Below, piece after piece: positions 13,827 through 21,262 of a stretch of 23,267 bases of DNA. Source of the DNA: Methanobacteriota archaeon (GTDB lineage Archaea; Thermoplasmatota; E2; DHVEG-1); the NCBI GenBank assembly GCA_026394435.1, contig JAPKYG010000076.1, forward strand, positions 1 to 23,267, in the 5' to 3' direction. The translations under genes and the position numbers were made by a program. The number at the start of each line of letters is the position of its first letter. The stretch's first letter is position 1. The notes beneath the pieces are model-generated. The model was given only the letters and a program-made list of their open reading frames with translations, had not been told where the DNA came from and did not search any database.

Positions 13827-14249
13827 ATGGAAAAATATCCATTGTTAAGGAAAGAATTGGCAGTTGGAATCATCCTGTTGTTCCTGGGAATAAGTATTCC
13901 ATCAATTTCTGCATCATCAAACGAGGACATTACCATCTATATTTCAGCTGGTATATTTCGTGAACGATACGGGACGTTTGGTCTTGGCTATGTCGTCAGG
14001 GTGTATAATAATGGTGAAGATAATATTACAGGTATTTTTTATGTTAATCGTACGACACGGTTTGGAGAAATAATTCGCTGTGAAGCGGCTTCTTTTATGA
14101 TAAGTCATATTATTTCCTTTGGGACAGTTGACGTCAATATATTTGATGGCCACCCAATAAATCTCATATCTCTTACCGTAAAAGTCGGAGATAGGATTGT
14201 TACAAAATCTGGTTATGAGATAGGGCCTTTCGTACTGATAACGAAATAA
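13827..14249 (+). CDS. Small secreted protein of unknown function
   Basis: A 140-residue protein with a clear signal peptide: basic start (KYPLLRKE), hydrophobic core LAVGIILLFLGISIPSI and a probable cleavage after ISA around residue 31. The mature part is mostly beta-strand-like (DITIYISAGIF, GLGYVVRVYNNGEDNITGIFYVN, LTVKVG, GPFVLITK) and may be one immunoglobulin-like domain. The hydrophobic core is almost the same as in the secreted protein encoded next at 14369-15292. GGGGG at 13816-13820 precedes the ATG, and a TATA-like TTATAAAATT lies about 20-25 bases upstream. I do not recognise a family. Confidence 0.6.
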   Translation: MEKYPLLRKELAVGIILLFLGISIPSISASSNEDITIYISAGIFRERYGTFGLGYVVRVYNNGEDNITGIFYVNRTTRFGEIIRCEAASFMISHIISFGTVDVNIFDGHPINLISLTVKVGDRIVTKSGYEIGPFVLITK

Positions 14250-14320
14250 TAGATTTCCTACTCATTACCTGGTATCTTTAAACAATTCCCTGTGATACGG
14301 CAGTATCCTCTGGTGAAAGG

Positions 14321-14360
14321 TTTTAAATAACTCCGTATAATTATAATATTATCAGGGAGG
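14321..14360 (+). promoter_or_regulatory. Promoter and RBS that fix an ATA start
   Basis: TTTTAAATAA at 14321-14330 is a strong TATA box, predicting a transcript start near 14350. AGGGAGG at 14354-14360 is a strong Shine-Dalgarno sequence, eight bases before an in-frame ATA at 14369. No in-frame ATG exists; the nearest ATG (14380) is in another frame. Confidence 0.65.
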
Positions 14361-14368
14361 ATCCCCCT

Positions 14369-15292
14369 ATATTTAAGAAATGTGTCACTCTTGGCATAAT
14401 CCTCTTATTCATTGGTGTCATAGTCGCACCAAGCATCAACTTCAACGTTGTCAAAGCATCCGATGACAACGATCTTGTTGAGGTGACCACTCAAGCATGC
14501 GGCGTCAAAGGAGACAACAACCATACTGTACAGTTAACAAAACGACAAGTGCGAGATGTACAAAGAGTGTTTGATGATTTAAAGAATCGCATGTCAACAG
14601 CAGTGTCAATGGAAGAAACACAAAGGATATTCAACGACACAATCGTATCATTGAGCAGATACAATCTGTTACCCACCGGCATGAGCATTGAACTAGCAAA
14701 AAGATTGGTGACTCGTGCAAGTCAAAATCAAAAATTAGAAACATTTCTTACGAAAATATCTACGAGAGTACAAGCAGATTTAAAGGAAGGAACGATACAG
14801 AACTCATTTTGCTACGTCGCAGGCAACACAAGTAATACTCATTTTGCAAAACCTGTTACGAAACTAACGATGCATCTGTATGACATTATGGATTATAGTT
14901 CCGGAAATCATATCTTGGTATTACTTTCCACAGCCTTGTGGATCGTATTTAATCCATTAAGCACCATCAGTCAAATGATATTACAGCGACAGGGAAATCA
15001 TTGTGGCGTCAGTATCTTTTTTGGCAATTATCATTATTATCCATATCCCAATTGGTTATCCCCAGCGCAGGGATGGATCTCGACGAATGGCATCAACGGA
15101 AAACAGAACATCACAGGTTCCTTTTGGGGACAAAAAGTAACGAGCGGGTGGCAGCCACAAGATGATTGGTATATGAATTACACCTGGAGAGGATGCATTG
15201 GATTTACAGGATTCATAACATATGTCGGTTCAGATAGCGCGTATTATCTCGGTTCTGCTTTTCATGTAAACGTAGGTCCAAATCGACCCTAA
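14369..15292 (+). CDS. Secreted archaeal protein of unknown function with apparent ATA start
   Basis: A 307-residue protein. Read from ATA 14369, it has a perfect signal peptide: FKK, then VTLGIILLFIGVIVAPSI, with cleavage near VKA. Next come VEVTTQACGVKG, LTKRQVRDVQRVFDDLKNRM and TGMSIELAKRLVT, which I recall as the N-terminal part of a family of exported proteins in uncultured euryarchaeotes. The C-terminal half is aromatic- and Gly-rich with four Cys in the mature chain overall (ACG, FCYV, HCGV, GCIG), possibly forming disulfides. The first standard start is GTG 14483, which would remove the whole signal peptide. A strong TATA and RBS fit the ATA position, so either a non-standard start is used, or an ATG has mutated, or the base is an assembly error. 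Confidence 0.65.
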   Translation: MFKKCVTLGIILLFIGVIVAPSINFNVVKASDDNDLVEVTTQACGVKGDNNHTVQLTKRQVRDVQRVFDDLKNRMSTAVSMEETQRIFNDTIVSLSRYNLLPTGMSIELAKRLVTRASQNQKLETFLTKISTRVQADLKEGTIQNSFCYVAGNTSNTHFAKPVTKLTMHLYDIMDYSSGNHILVLLSTALWIVFNPLSTISQMILQRQGNHCGVSIFFGNYHYYPYPNWLSPAQGWISTNGINGKQNITGSFWGQKVTSGWQPQDDWYMNYTWRGCIGFTGFITYVGSDSAYYLGSAFHVNVGPNRP

Positions 15293-15316
15293 CTTCTGGA
15301 GAGAATCAAGAATCAA

Positions 15317-15354
15317 AAAAAAGAGATGATAACGAAGCGCCATACCTCTTTTTT
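15317..15354 (+). terminator. Hairpin-plus-T terminator
   Basis: AAAAAAGAG at 15317-15325 pairs with CTCTTTTTT at 15346-15354, a nine-base stem. It ends in six T bases, 25 bases after the stop of the secreted protein gene. Confidence 0.5.
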
Positions 15355-15402
15355 CAGACGAAACTCTCCCTGCATTCCCTCCCCATGATCAAACCCAAGA
15401 AA

Positions 15403-15412
15403 CTATTTAAAG
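15403..15412 (+). promoter_or_regulatory. TATA box of the transglutaminase-like gene
   Basis: CTATTTAAAG is centred about 30 bases before the ATG at 15438, with no Shine-Dalgarno sequence between. This suggests a leaderless mRNA. Confidence 0.5.
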
Positions 15413-15437
15413 CTACATCCCTTCAAATCGAATACCT

Positions 15438-16280
15438 ATGAATCAACAACGTGAACAACGTGGATGGCAGATCCATCATCACGAACAACTATTTTTTCGA
15501 GGAAACACGGGTGCCCCGACCATTCGACTCAAATTCTTCCACTATCCAGCCTACCGACAAACAGTCACCATCAATCAACCACCTGCATACTGTAAGCTTA
15601 AGACGAAACCGAACAACACGTTTTTCCTCTTCCAGCAGAAGGTTCGGACGAAAGGAGCAATCTCTCTTGAACGAATTATTTCGGTCCATCCACAGCCCTC
15701 AACACTCCCCGTAAACAAGACATGGGGCAGGATATCGGACATCCCTCAACTGCTTCAGCGAAAATACAAACAAAGCTTCGCCTATTGGCCGGTGAGCTCA
15801 TCTGCAATCCAGGATATTTCCCAAGAACGCTGGTTCGCCACCAATGACCTGTCCGACTGGGTGCAAACGGTGAGCCGCTACATCATCATGAAAATTAAGC
15901 ATCCTGAGAAACAAGAGAAACGGTTAGGCGCGGACCAAGCACTCCGCACCGGCAGCGGTGATTGCGATGAATTCACGGATCTGTTCATCACGCTTGCTCG
16001 GATACGCGGAGTTCCGTGTCGACGGTTAACCGGTTATTTCATCCGTCAAACGAATGCAGAACCTGAACCCCACGCTTGGGGAGAAATGCTGTCACCAACC
16101 GTTGGATGGGTTCCGATTGACATCGCGTTACGTAACCTTGGGAATCATACCATCAACTATGTGATCGGCAAGATCGAGGAATTCAACCCCTCCCTTCTCG
16201 ACTATCAAATCTTGAAACAAACATCTGCGGTACACTATCACTGGGAACGACCGCTTCCGCTCATCACTCCGCTCTATTGA
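15438..16280 (+). CDS. Transglutaminase-like (cysteine protease fold) protein
   Basis: A 280-residue protein without a signal peptide. The transglutaminase-like core lies in the second half. G-D-C176-DEFTDLFITLARIRGVPCR holds the nucleophile, H212 in PHAWGEM is the general base and D228 in GWVPIDIA completes the triad. An upstream helix with LGADQALRTGSG is also typical. Family members act as peptidases, amidases or transglutaminases. The N-terminal 130 residues look beta-rich and are not recognised. The start at 15438 is supported by a TATA box about 30 bases upstream. It is monocistronic, between two secreted-protein genes, but itself probably cytoplasmic. Confidence 0.8.
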   Translation: MNQQREQRGWQIHHHEQLFFRGNTGAPTIRLKFFHYPAYRQTVTINQPPAYCKLKTKPNNTFFLFQQKVRTKGAISLERIISVHPQPSTLPVNKTWGRISDIPQLLQRKYKQSFAYWPVSSSAIQDISQERWFATNDLSDWVQTVSRYIIMKIKHPEKQEKRLGADQALRTGSGDCDEFTDLFITLARIRGVPCRRLTGYFIRQTNAEPEPHAWGEMLSPTVGWVPIDIALRNLGNHTINYVIGKIEEFNPSLLDYQILKQTSAVHYHWERPLPLITPLY

Positions 16281-16356
16281 GGTCGTGTTTTCCAACGATC
16301 CCAAGTACACTCAGTAGCCCACTTATACCAACGGCACATGCGACTATCGTTCTCAT
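16264..16356 (-). CDS. Possible small membrane protein (30 residues)
   Basis: On the minus strand an ATG at 16356 opens a 30-residue frame: basic start MRT, a hydrophobic stretch IVACAVGISGLLSVLGIV, then a polar end KHDLNRAE and TGA at 16264. GAAGGGGAA (about 16362-16370) can serve as RBS, and a TATA-like TTTTAATATAAA lies at about 16388-16399. The layout is that of a single-span micro-protein. It overlaps the 3' end of the transglutaminase-like gene by 17 bases. Its size makes chance occurrence possible. Confidence 0.35.
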   Translation of the reverse strand: MRTIVACAVGISGLLSVLGIVGKHDLNRAE

Positions 16357-16465
16357 AGTATTCCCCTTCTGTTTTAAAAAAGTTAGTTTTATATTAAAAT
16401 TTCTTTGTACATATTTTCCAACGTTTCTAGAGAAATATTCGTGAAAAACGGCAGATTGTCGTGAA

Positions 16466-16502
16466 AATTTAAATACTATAGAGGGTATAATATCTTGGGG
16501 GT
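16466..16502 (+). promoter_or_regulatory. Promoter and RBS of the M28 peptidase gene
   Basis: AATTTAAATACTATA at 16466-16480 contains the TATA box. GGGGGT at 16497-16502 lies seven bases before the ATG at 16510, so this ATG is preferred over the TTG at 16495. Confidence 0.6.
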
Positions 16503-16509
16503 ATACCTA

Positions 16510-17940
16510 ATGAATATGAAGAAAATAGCATGTCTTGTAATTTGTACGCTAATGATCGTGACTGTTTTCCCTGTCGTAGGTTTTCCAATTCAAAAAGAGG
16601 AAATAAAGAATTTGAATAATGCGCAACCACATTATAAAGCACCAACACCAGGATACGCACCAATTCCACCATCGGATACATTAATCGATGTACCAACGGT
16701 TCGTGAACATCCTGAAAAAACAGCAGCAACTATGGATGATACCGTCATCAGCATGATCGAGCAGGTTGATGTATCGATTTACTTACGTTATCTGGATAAT
16801 CTGACGGCTCTCGGACCACGACCCACCGGAAGTAGTGCCTGTGTGGCATCAGCAGCATACATTTACAACCAATTCGAAAGCATGGGACTTGCGGTACGCT
16901 ATCATAACTGGAACAGCGCGGGATACTCATCAGCCAATATAGAAGCGACCATTAATGGTACCGATGAATCCAGCGATGAAATCTACATCATCTGCGCCCA
17001 CTACGATACGGTATCAGCCGGTCCAGGGGCTGATGATGACACCTCAGGGACGGTAGCTGTCATCATGGCAGCATTAATTATGAGCCAACACCAATTCAAA
17101 TTCAACCACACCATCAAGTTCGTGGCTTTTTCTGGGGAAGAACAAGGTCTTCTGGGAAGTGGAGTCTATGCGGCTGACGCAGCGGCTGAAGGATGGGACA
17201 TCGCCGGTGTGCTGAACGCAGATATGATCAGTTACGCAATCACCACCAATGATGGTAATAATCTCATCGTGTTTGAAGACACAGATTCAGAGTGGCTCTA
17301 CACCTACACCCTTGACATCAACACCGAATACGCTGATTACACTCACCTCACGCTCCATCACGGAAGCTACACCTGGGGTAGCGACCATAATTCTTTCTGG
17401 GACGAGGGATACGACGCATTATTCTATTTTGAATATACGGAAACACCGTACTACCATACCTCTGGTGACACGATCGCTCATATCAACAAGACATATGCAG
17501 TAAAAAACATACGACTTATTCTGGCGACCCTTGCAGAACTCTCAGAGGTTAGATTCCTCAGCAATCCTCCAGCTGCACCCGTGCTCACTGGTCCTACCAG
17601 CGGAGTTATCAATCAAGCGTACACCTTATCCGTTGTCACCACCGAACCAGATGGGGAGGATGTCTACTATTTCATTGAGTGGGGAGATAGTCAGGCGGAT
17701 GAATGGGTGGGTCCGTATAACTCTGGGGTGACAGCTGAAATTACCCACCAATGGGACAAAAAGGGGACCTATACCATTATGGCAAAGGCAAAAGACATAT
17801 ATGGGATGGAGAGCGGCTGGGGTACCATTAACGTGGTCATGCCGACGGAATATACATTCTCCTTCAATGTATTCCTTCAGCATCTCTTCGAGAGATTCCC
17901 CCACATGTTCCCAATCCTCCGACACCTTATAGGGTACTAG
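16510..17940 (+). CDS. Secreted M28-family zinc aminopeptidase with PKD-like domain
   Basis: A 476-residue exported protein. The signal peptide is 1-24 (hydrophobic IACLVICTLMIVTVFPVVG). The M28 peptidase domain spans about 85-345: H164 in AHYDTV, D175 in GADDDTSG, E210/E211 in SGEEQGLLGS, D238 in NADMISY and H316 in YYHTSGDT supply the two-zinc site and catalytic glutamate. Residues about 353-445 (PPAAPVLTGPTSG ... HQWDKKGTYTIMAKAKD) form a PKD/immunoglobulin-like domain. The last 21 residues (FLQHLFERFPHMFPILRHLI...) form a short amphipathic tail. The enzyme probably releases N-terminal residues from peptides outside the cell, supporting peptide scavenging. It has its own promoter and is followed by a T-rich terminator. 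Confidence 0.9.
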   Translation: MNMKKIACLVICTLMIVTVFPVVGFPIQKEEIKNLNNAQPHYKAPTPGYAPIPPSDTLIDVPTVREHPEKTAATMDDTVISMIEQVDVSIYLRYLDNLTALGPRPTGSSACVASAAYIYNQFESMGLAVRYHNWNSAGYSSANIEATINGTDESSDEIYIICAHYDTVSAGPGADDDTSGTVAVIMAALIMSQHQFKFNHTIKFVAFSGEEQGLLGSGVYAADAAAEGWDIAGVLNADMISYAITTNDGNNLIVFEDTDSEWLYTYTLDINTEYADYTHLTLHHGSYTWGSDHNSFWDEGYDALFYFEYTETPYYHTSGDTIAHINKTYAVKNIRLILATLAELSEVRFLSNPPAAPVLTGPTSGVINQAYTLSVVTTEPDGEDVYYFIEWGDSQADEWVGPYNSGVTAEITHQWDKKGTYTIMAKAKDIYGMESGWGTINVVMPTEYTFSFNVFLQHLFERFPHMFPILRHLIGY

Positions 17941-17948
17941 AACCCCAC

Positions 17949-17970
17949 CCTTTTTTCTTTTCTTTTTTCA
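17949..17970 (+). terminator. T-rich terminator after the M28 peptidase gene
   Basis: TTTTTTCTTTTCTTTTTT from 17951 begins ten bases after the stop codon, a typical archaeal oligo-T terminator. Confidence 0.6.
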
Positions 17971-18028
17971 TCATCCCCCTCCTTTGTTCAATCCATGAAA
18001 TGTTGTCCATGGGTACTCAGCGACAAAA

Positions 18029-18084
18029 GTTTTAAATAAAGATTTCCCTTCCTTACCTCCTACAACCAAGCATTGATACAGGTG
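18029..18084 (+). promoter_or_regulatory. Promoter and RBS of the eL15 gene
   Basis: GTTTTAAATAAAG at about 18029-18041 is a near-consensus TATA box. AGGTG at about 18080-18084 precedes the ATG at 18091. Transcription probably starts near 18060. Confidence 0.6.
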
Positions 18085-18090
18085 TAAATC

Positions 18091-18678
18091 ATGGTAAAAA
18101 GCATGTACGGTTACGTAGGTGATAAGTGGAAAAAACCAGATACATCCTTCAAATCACCGCAGAAAAACAGATTGATTCTGTGGAGACGAGAAGAGAATTT
18201 TCTGAAGGTTGACAAACCATTACGAGTGGATCGTGCACGATCACTCGGGTATAAAGCAAAACAAGGATACATTATCGTCCGGGGACGCGTGCGACACGGC
18301 GGGCTGAACCGCCACCAGATAAAAGGAGGGAGAAAACCCTCTGCACGGGGAACAAAGAAACTCACCCCGGCGAAGAACTCACAGAGAATCACCGAGGAAC
18401 GAACCGCCGCTCATTTCCCGAACATGGAAGTACTGAACTCCTACTGGGTAGGAAAAGACGGCATGTACCATTACTATGAGGTTATTTTAGTTGATCCAGC
18501 GCATCCTGCGATAGTTAACGACCCGAAGATCAACTGGATTTCCGCATTCCCGAACAGACGACGAGTCCTACGAGGGAAAACCAGTGCAGGGCAGAAAGGA
18601 CGCGGGTTGATGTACAAAGGGAAAGGCGCTGAGAAAGTCCGTCCAAGTATCCGGGCACACCAAAGCAAGGGAAAGTAA
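18091..18678 (+). CDS. rpl15e: 50S ribosomal protein L15e (eL15)
   Basis: A 195-residue basic protein with the eL15 landmarks MYGYVGDKWK, RARSLGYKAKQGYIIVRGRVR, GGRKPSARG, RTAAHFPNMEVLNSYWVGKDG, YYEVILVDPAHPAI and GKTSAGQKGRGL. It has the usual archaeal length. eL15 is a large-subunit protein shared by archaea and eukaryotes and absent from bacteria, which fixes the domain of the host. It stands alone with its own TATA box, RBS and a T-rich end. Confidence 0.97.
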   Translation: MVKSMYGYVGDKWKKPDTSFKSPQKNRLILWRREENFLKVDKPLRVDRARSLGYKAKQGYIIVRGRVRHGGLNRHQIKGGRKPSARGTKKLTPAKNSQRITEERTAAHFPNMEVLNSYWVGKDGMYHYYEVILVDPAHPAIVNDPKINWISAFPNRRRVLRGKTSAGQKGRGLMYKGKGAEKVRPSIRAHQSKGK

Positions 18679-18686
18679 AAAATTAA

Positions 18687-18717
18687 TTTTTTCATTTATT
18701 TTTATTTTACCTTTTTA
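18687..18717 (+). terminator. T-rich terminator of the eL15 gene
   Basis: Repeated T runs (TTTTTTC, TTTATTTTTATTTT, CTTTTTA) follow the stop and extend into the 3' end of the convergent DUF1801 gene. Confidence 0.45.
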
Positions 18718-19088
18718 CTCTTAACTTCATTCTCTTTAATCCTCGCTTTGACGAGTTTTTTAACAAGTGAGACAGGGAGCGGCTTATCAGTAGTAAAGCG
18801 GATAGTTGCTGTTGCAGTATCATAGGGCCTGAGCTCTTCCTTAAACATATCCATTACTTTATAGCTCATAATGTAGAAACCACAATGATTTTTAAAAGCA
18901 GCAAAGCCAACGAGCGGACCGTGGTAGTTGAAGGTCGGCATTCGATAGCTTATCTTTTCGACGGCATTTGGCGCGCTGGCTTTGATTATCTTACGAAGTT
19001 TTTCAAGAACATTCCGTGCCTCTTTTGGAACCGACGCGAGATACTTGTCCACGTCTTTTGCTGGGACGGTCTTTGTTGCTTTTTTCAT
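18702..19088 (-). CDS. DUF1801 domain protein (YdhG/iron-chaperone-like fold)
   Basis: A 128-residue protein with the DUF1801 pattern: DVDKYLASVPKEARNVLEKLRKII, then A-PNAVEKISYRMPTFNYHGPLVGFAAFKNHCGFYIMS and the final ATIRFTTDKPLPVSLVKKLVKARIKEN. The fold is related to frataxin-like/YdhG proteins; the cellular role is poorly defined despite the 'iron chaperone' label in some relatives. It is read in the same direction as uspA and cysS, 44 bases after uspA, and may be the last gene of that unit. A Lys-rich end (KSKKVK) closes it. Confidence 0.85.
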   Translation of the reverse strand: MKKATKTVPAKDVDKYLASVPKEARNVLEKLRKIIKASAPNAVEKISYRMPTFNYHGPLVGFAAFKNHCGFYIMSYKVMDMFKEELRPYDTATATIRFTTDKPLPVSLVKKLVKARIKENEVKSKKVK

Positions 19089-19132
19089 AATTGTCTGCTT
19101 ATTGACAACTATTTATGAAATAAATATTTTTT

Positions 19133-19543
19133 TTATCGTACGACCATGACTGGTTTTGCCGCGTATTGTACTACTTTATTGGCGACGCTGCCGATCGGGT
19201 ATTTTCCCAATGAACTTGATCCTCGGCTCCCCAGAACAATCAAGTCGCAGCGCAACTCGTTTGCCACATCGATGATCAGCGCAGCGATATCTTCTCCTTC
19301 TTTTACCATCCCTGTGATCGTATAACCATGAGACCCGATATCGTGAATAACGCTATTGATAAGATTATGCGCCCGTGATTTGATAATCTCATAGGTTTTT
19401 TGATCCAGAAGATTCCGGTCAGACGGCAAGGGGATGATTGCAAGAATAATCAGCTCGCCGTCATCAGCGATAATCATCATCGCTTTGTTCAGCGCATTTT
19501 CTGCTCCTTCTGAGCCATCAAACCCGACTAATACTCGTTTCAT
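19133..19543 (-). CDS. Universal stress protein, UspA family
   Basis: A 136-residue single-domain Usp protein. The N-terminal strand and first loop are MKRVLVGFDGSEGAENAL. The ATP-binding signature G-x2-G-x9-G-S is complete: G105-SR-G108, nine residues, then G118-S119. It should therefore belong to the ATP-binding Usp class, which acts as a cytosolic dimer in stress signalling. The gene starts only three bases after the cysS stop, so both are translated from one message. It has the ordinary family length. Confidence 0.92.
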   Translation of the reverse strand: MKRVLVGFDGSEGAENALNKAMMIIADDGELIILAIIPLPSDRNLLDQKTYEIIKSRAHNLINSVIHDIGSHGYTITGMVKEGEDIAALIIDVANELRCDLIVLGSRGSSSLGKYPIGSVANKVVQYAAKPVMVVR

Positions 19544-19546
19544 GAT

Positions 19547-21052
19547 TTATTTTCTCCTCCACACGGAGCCTTTGGCCGTGTCCTGTATTTCAAACCCGAG
19601 TTCCTCAAGGTTGTTCCGGATACGGTCTGCGGTTTTCCAGTCTTTGTGTTTTCGTGCGTCTTCACGTGCATTAAGTAATGCATGAACAATGTCTTCCATA
19701 CTCGAACTTTTTGCAGTCACTTCATTTTTTTGAAGGAGCACCTCAAGTTTGTCCTGTATCGCTATCTTGTCTTCTATTTTAACAGTGATTGTTTTCGGTT
19801 GGAACAAGGTAAGCACAGAACCAATTTTAAGATAAACATCCAACGCATGTTTGCACAGCTCCGGATTTGGTTGCGGTTGCTGTTCAAAGAACTTGTTGCT
19901 CTTGTTGATGAACTCAAACAGTGACGCGAACGCTTTCGGCGTGTTGAAATCATCATCCATCGCTTGCTCAAACTCGCCCTGAAGTTCTATAATCGTGGTC
20001 ATGTACTCCTTCTCAACCTCATTTAACATCGTAAGGGAAGGTTTCTGTTGAGATGCGCTTTTCGCATGCTCTTCAAGTCGTTCTTTGACTCGATAGAGAC
20101 GTTCACGTCCTTTTTCGATATCGGTGAGTGTTTTTTCACTAAAGTCAGGGGGACTCCGATAGTGTGCCTGGGCGAAAAACATCCGCAGGACCTCTGCGTC
20201 CCAGGTCTTTAGCAAATCCTTGACATTGATGATGTTCCCAATAGATTTGGACATCTTCTCGCCGTTAATGGTGAGGAGACCGATATGCATCCAGAAGCGG
20301 GCAAACTGCTTCCCGGTCGCAGCCTCTGCTTGTGCAATCTCGTTTTCATGGTGCGGGAACTGCAGATCCATGCCTCCGCCATGGATATCGAACGGTAACC
20401 CTAGGAACTTGCTGCTCATCGCGGAGCATTCAATATGCCAGCCTGGTCTGCCCTCGCCCCACGGAGAAGGCCATGTCGGTTCACCGGGTTTTGCTTTTTT
20501 CCAGAGCGCAAAATCCAACGGACTGCGTTTCTGCTCCCCAGCTTCGATGCGAGCACCTTTTTTCATCTCAGCGATGTTTTGACCGGACAGCTTCCCATAG
20601 GTACTGAATTTTTCAACAGAGAAATACACGTCACCATCAGCAACATACCCGTAGTCTCTCTTGAGGATCTGTTCAATCATCCGGATCATGTCAGAGATGG
20701 TTTCTGATGCCTTCGGGTACTGGTCAGCCCGTCGAACACCGAGCGCATCAAGATCATCTAAACATCGATCTGTGAACCGCTGTGAGTACTCGAGAGAATC
20801 CACACCCTCCCGGTTTGCTGCAGCGATAATCTTATCGTCAACATCGGTGATGTTCTGCACATACATCACAATATTTCCCTTGTACTCAAGGTACCGTCTA
20901 ATCACATCAAAAGCAACGTAGGTCCGGGCGTGACCGATATGCGCGTCGCTATAGACGGTCATCCCGCACACGTACATCTTGACTTTGCCGTTCTCAACAG
21001 GAACAAACTCTTCTTTTTTCCTGGTAAGCGTATTATATATGTTCAACGCCAT
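19547..21052 (-). CDS. cysS: Cysteinyl-tRNA synthetase
   Basis: A 501-residue class I synthetase charging tRNA-Cys. It has C29 in YVCGMTVYSDAHIGHARTY (HIGH at 38-41), the zinc ligands in GWHIECSAMS and FPHHENEIAQ, KMSKS in NGEKMSKSIGN, and the C-terminal DALR-like helical part ending with the NLEELGFEIQDT segment. I start it at the ATG 21052 (MALNIYNTLTRK). GGAG lies directly before that ATG and is better spaced for a TTG two codons later, which is a possible alternative. The open frame continues 38 codons upstream, but this passes through the TATA box and a tandem repeat and is not protein. It is first in a unit with uspA. Confidence 0.95.
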   Translation of the reverse strand: MALNIYNTLTRKKEEFVPVENGKVKMYVCGMTVYSDAHIGHARTYVAFDVIRRYLEYKGNIVMYVQNITDVDDKIIAAANREGVDSLEYSQRFTDRCLDDLDALGVRRADQYPKASETISDMIRMIEQILKRDYGYVADGDVYFSVEKFSTYGKLSGQNIAEMKKGARIEAGEQKRSPLDFALWKKAKPGEPTWPSPWGEGRPGWHIECSAMSSKFLGLPFDIHGGGMDLQFPHHENEIAQAEAATGKQFARFWMHIGLLTINGEKMSKSIGNIINVKDLLKTWDAEVLRMFFAQAHYRSPPDFSEKTLTDIEKGRERLYRVKERLEEHAKSASQQKPSLTMLNEVEKEYMTTIIELQGEFEQAMDDDFNTPKAFASLFEFINKSNKFFEQQPQPNPELCKHALDVYLKIGSVLTLFQPKTITVKIEDKIAIQDKLEVLLQKNEVTAKSSSMEDIVHALLNAREDARKHKDWKTADRIRNNLEELGFEIQDTAKGSVWRRK

Positions 21053-21086
21053 CTCCTGCACACTAGTTCTATAGCTAATGGAAGGA

Positions 21087-21097
21087 AAATTATATAC
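21087..21097 (-). promoter_or_regulatory. TATA box of cysS
   Basis: On the minus strand GTATATAATTTT lies 35-45 bases before the ATG at 21052, predicting transcription from near 21065. It directly abuts the tandem repeat beginning at 21098. Confidence 0.55.
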
Positions 21098-21181
21098 TTT
21101 ATGGGTGTTAGAGCGCTTTCTCATGACTATTTCTTTTAGTTTATGGGTGTTAGAGCGCTTTCTCATGACTATTTCTTTTAG
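21098..21181. repeat. Perfect 2 x 42-bp tandem duplication in the cysS/uS15 promoter region
   Basis: Unit one (21098-21139) and unit two (21140-21181) are identical over 42 bases, beginning TTTATGGGTGTTAGAGCG and ending TTTCTTTTAG, with no spacer. Each contains the palindrome AGCGCT. The pair sits exactly between the cysS TATA box (minus) and the uS15 TATA box (plus). Confidence 0.95.
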
Positions 21182-21202
21182 AAAAGGCCTTTGAACCTTT
21201 AA

Positions 21203-21213
21203 TTTTATATACG
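21203..21213 (+). promoter_or_regulatory. TATA box of the uS15-RecJ-Pcc1 unit
   Basis: TTTTATATACG lies about 55 bases before the ATG at 21263 and just beyond the tandem repeat, giving a leader of roughly 30 bases. GGAG at 21251-21254 can act as RBS. Confidence 0.5.
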
Positions 21214-21262
21214 AGTAGTTTATTAGGGACTTTCCTTAACAACAGTTAGCGGAGTTTAGAGA

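Noticed and set aside
13745..13963. 72-residue frame overlapping the secreted protein start
   Set aside because: It is a shadow of the 13827 gene in another frame, with no domain or convincing RBS; the 13827 frame has a clear signal peptide.
14292..14306. Small hairpin GATAC-ggca-GTATC before the secreted protein promoter
   Set aside because: A five-base stem is expected by chance at this frequency and is not followed by a T run.
14380..14466. ATG at 14380 as the start of the secreted protein
   Set aside because: It is in a different frame and closes after fewer than 30 codons; it cannot produce the 307-residue protein.
21053..21166. N-terminal extension of cysteinyl-tRNA synthetase containing MRKRSNTHK twice
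   Set aside because: The extension is the translation of the 42-bp tandem repeat and of the cysS TATA box. The family start MALNIYNTLTRK lies downstream, so this is promoter DNA that happens to be open.
21098..21181. CRISPR-like repeats
   Set aside because: Only two copies, directly abutting with no spacer, and no cas genes in the window.
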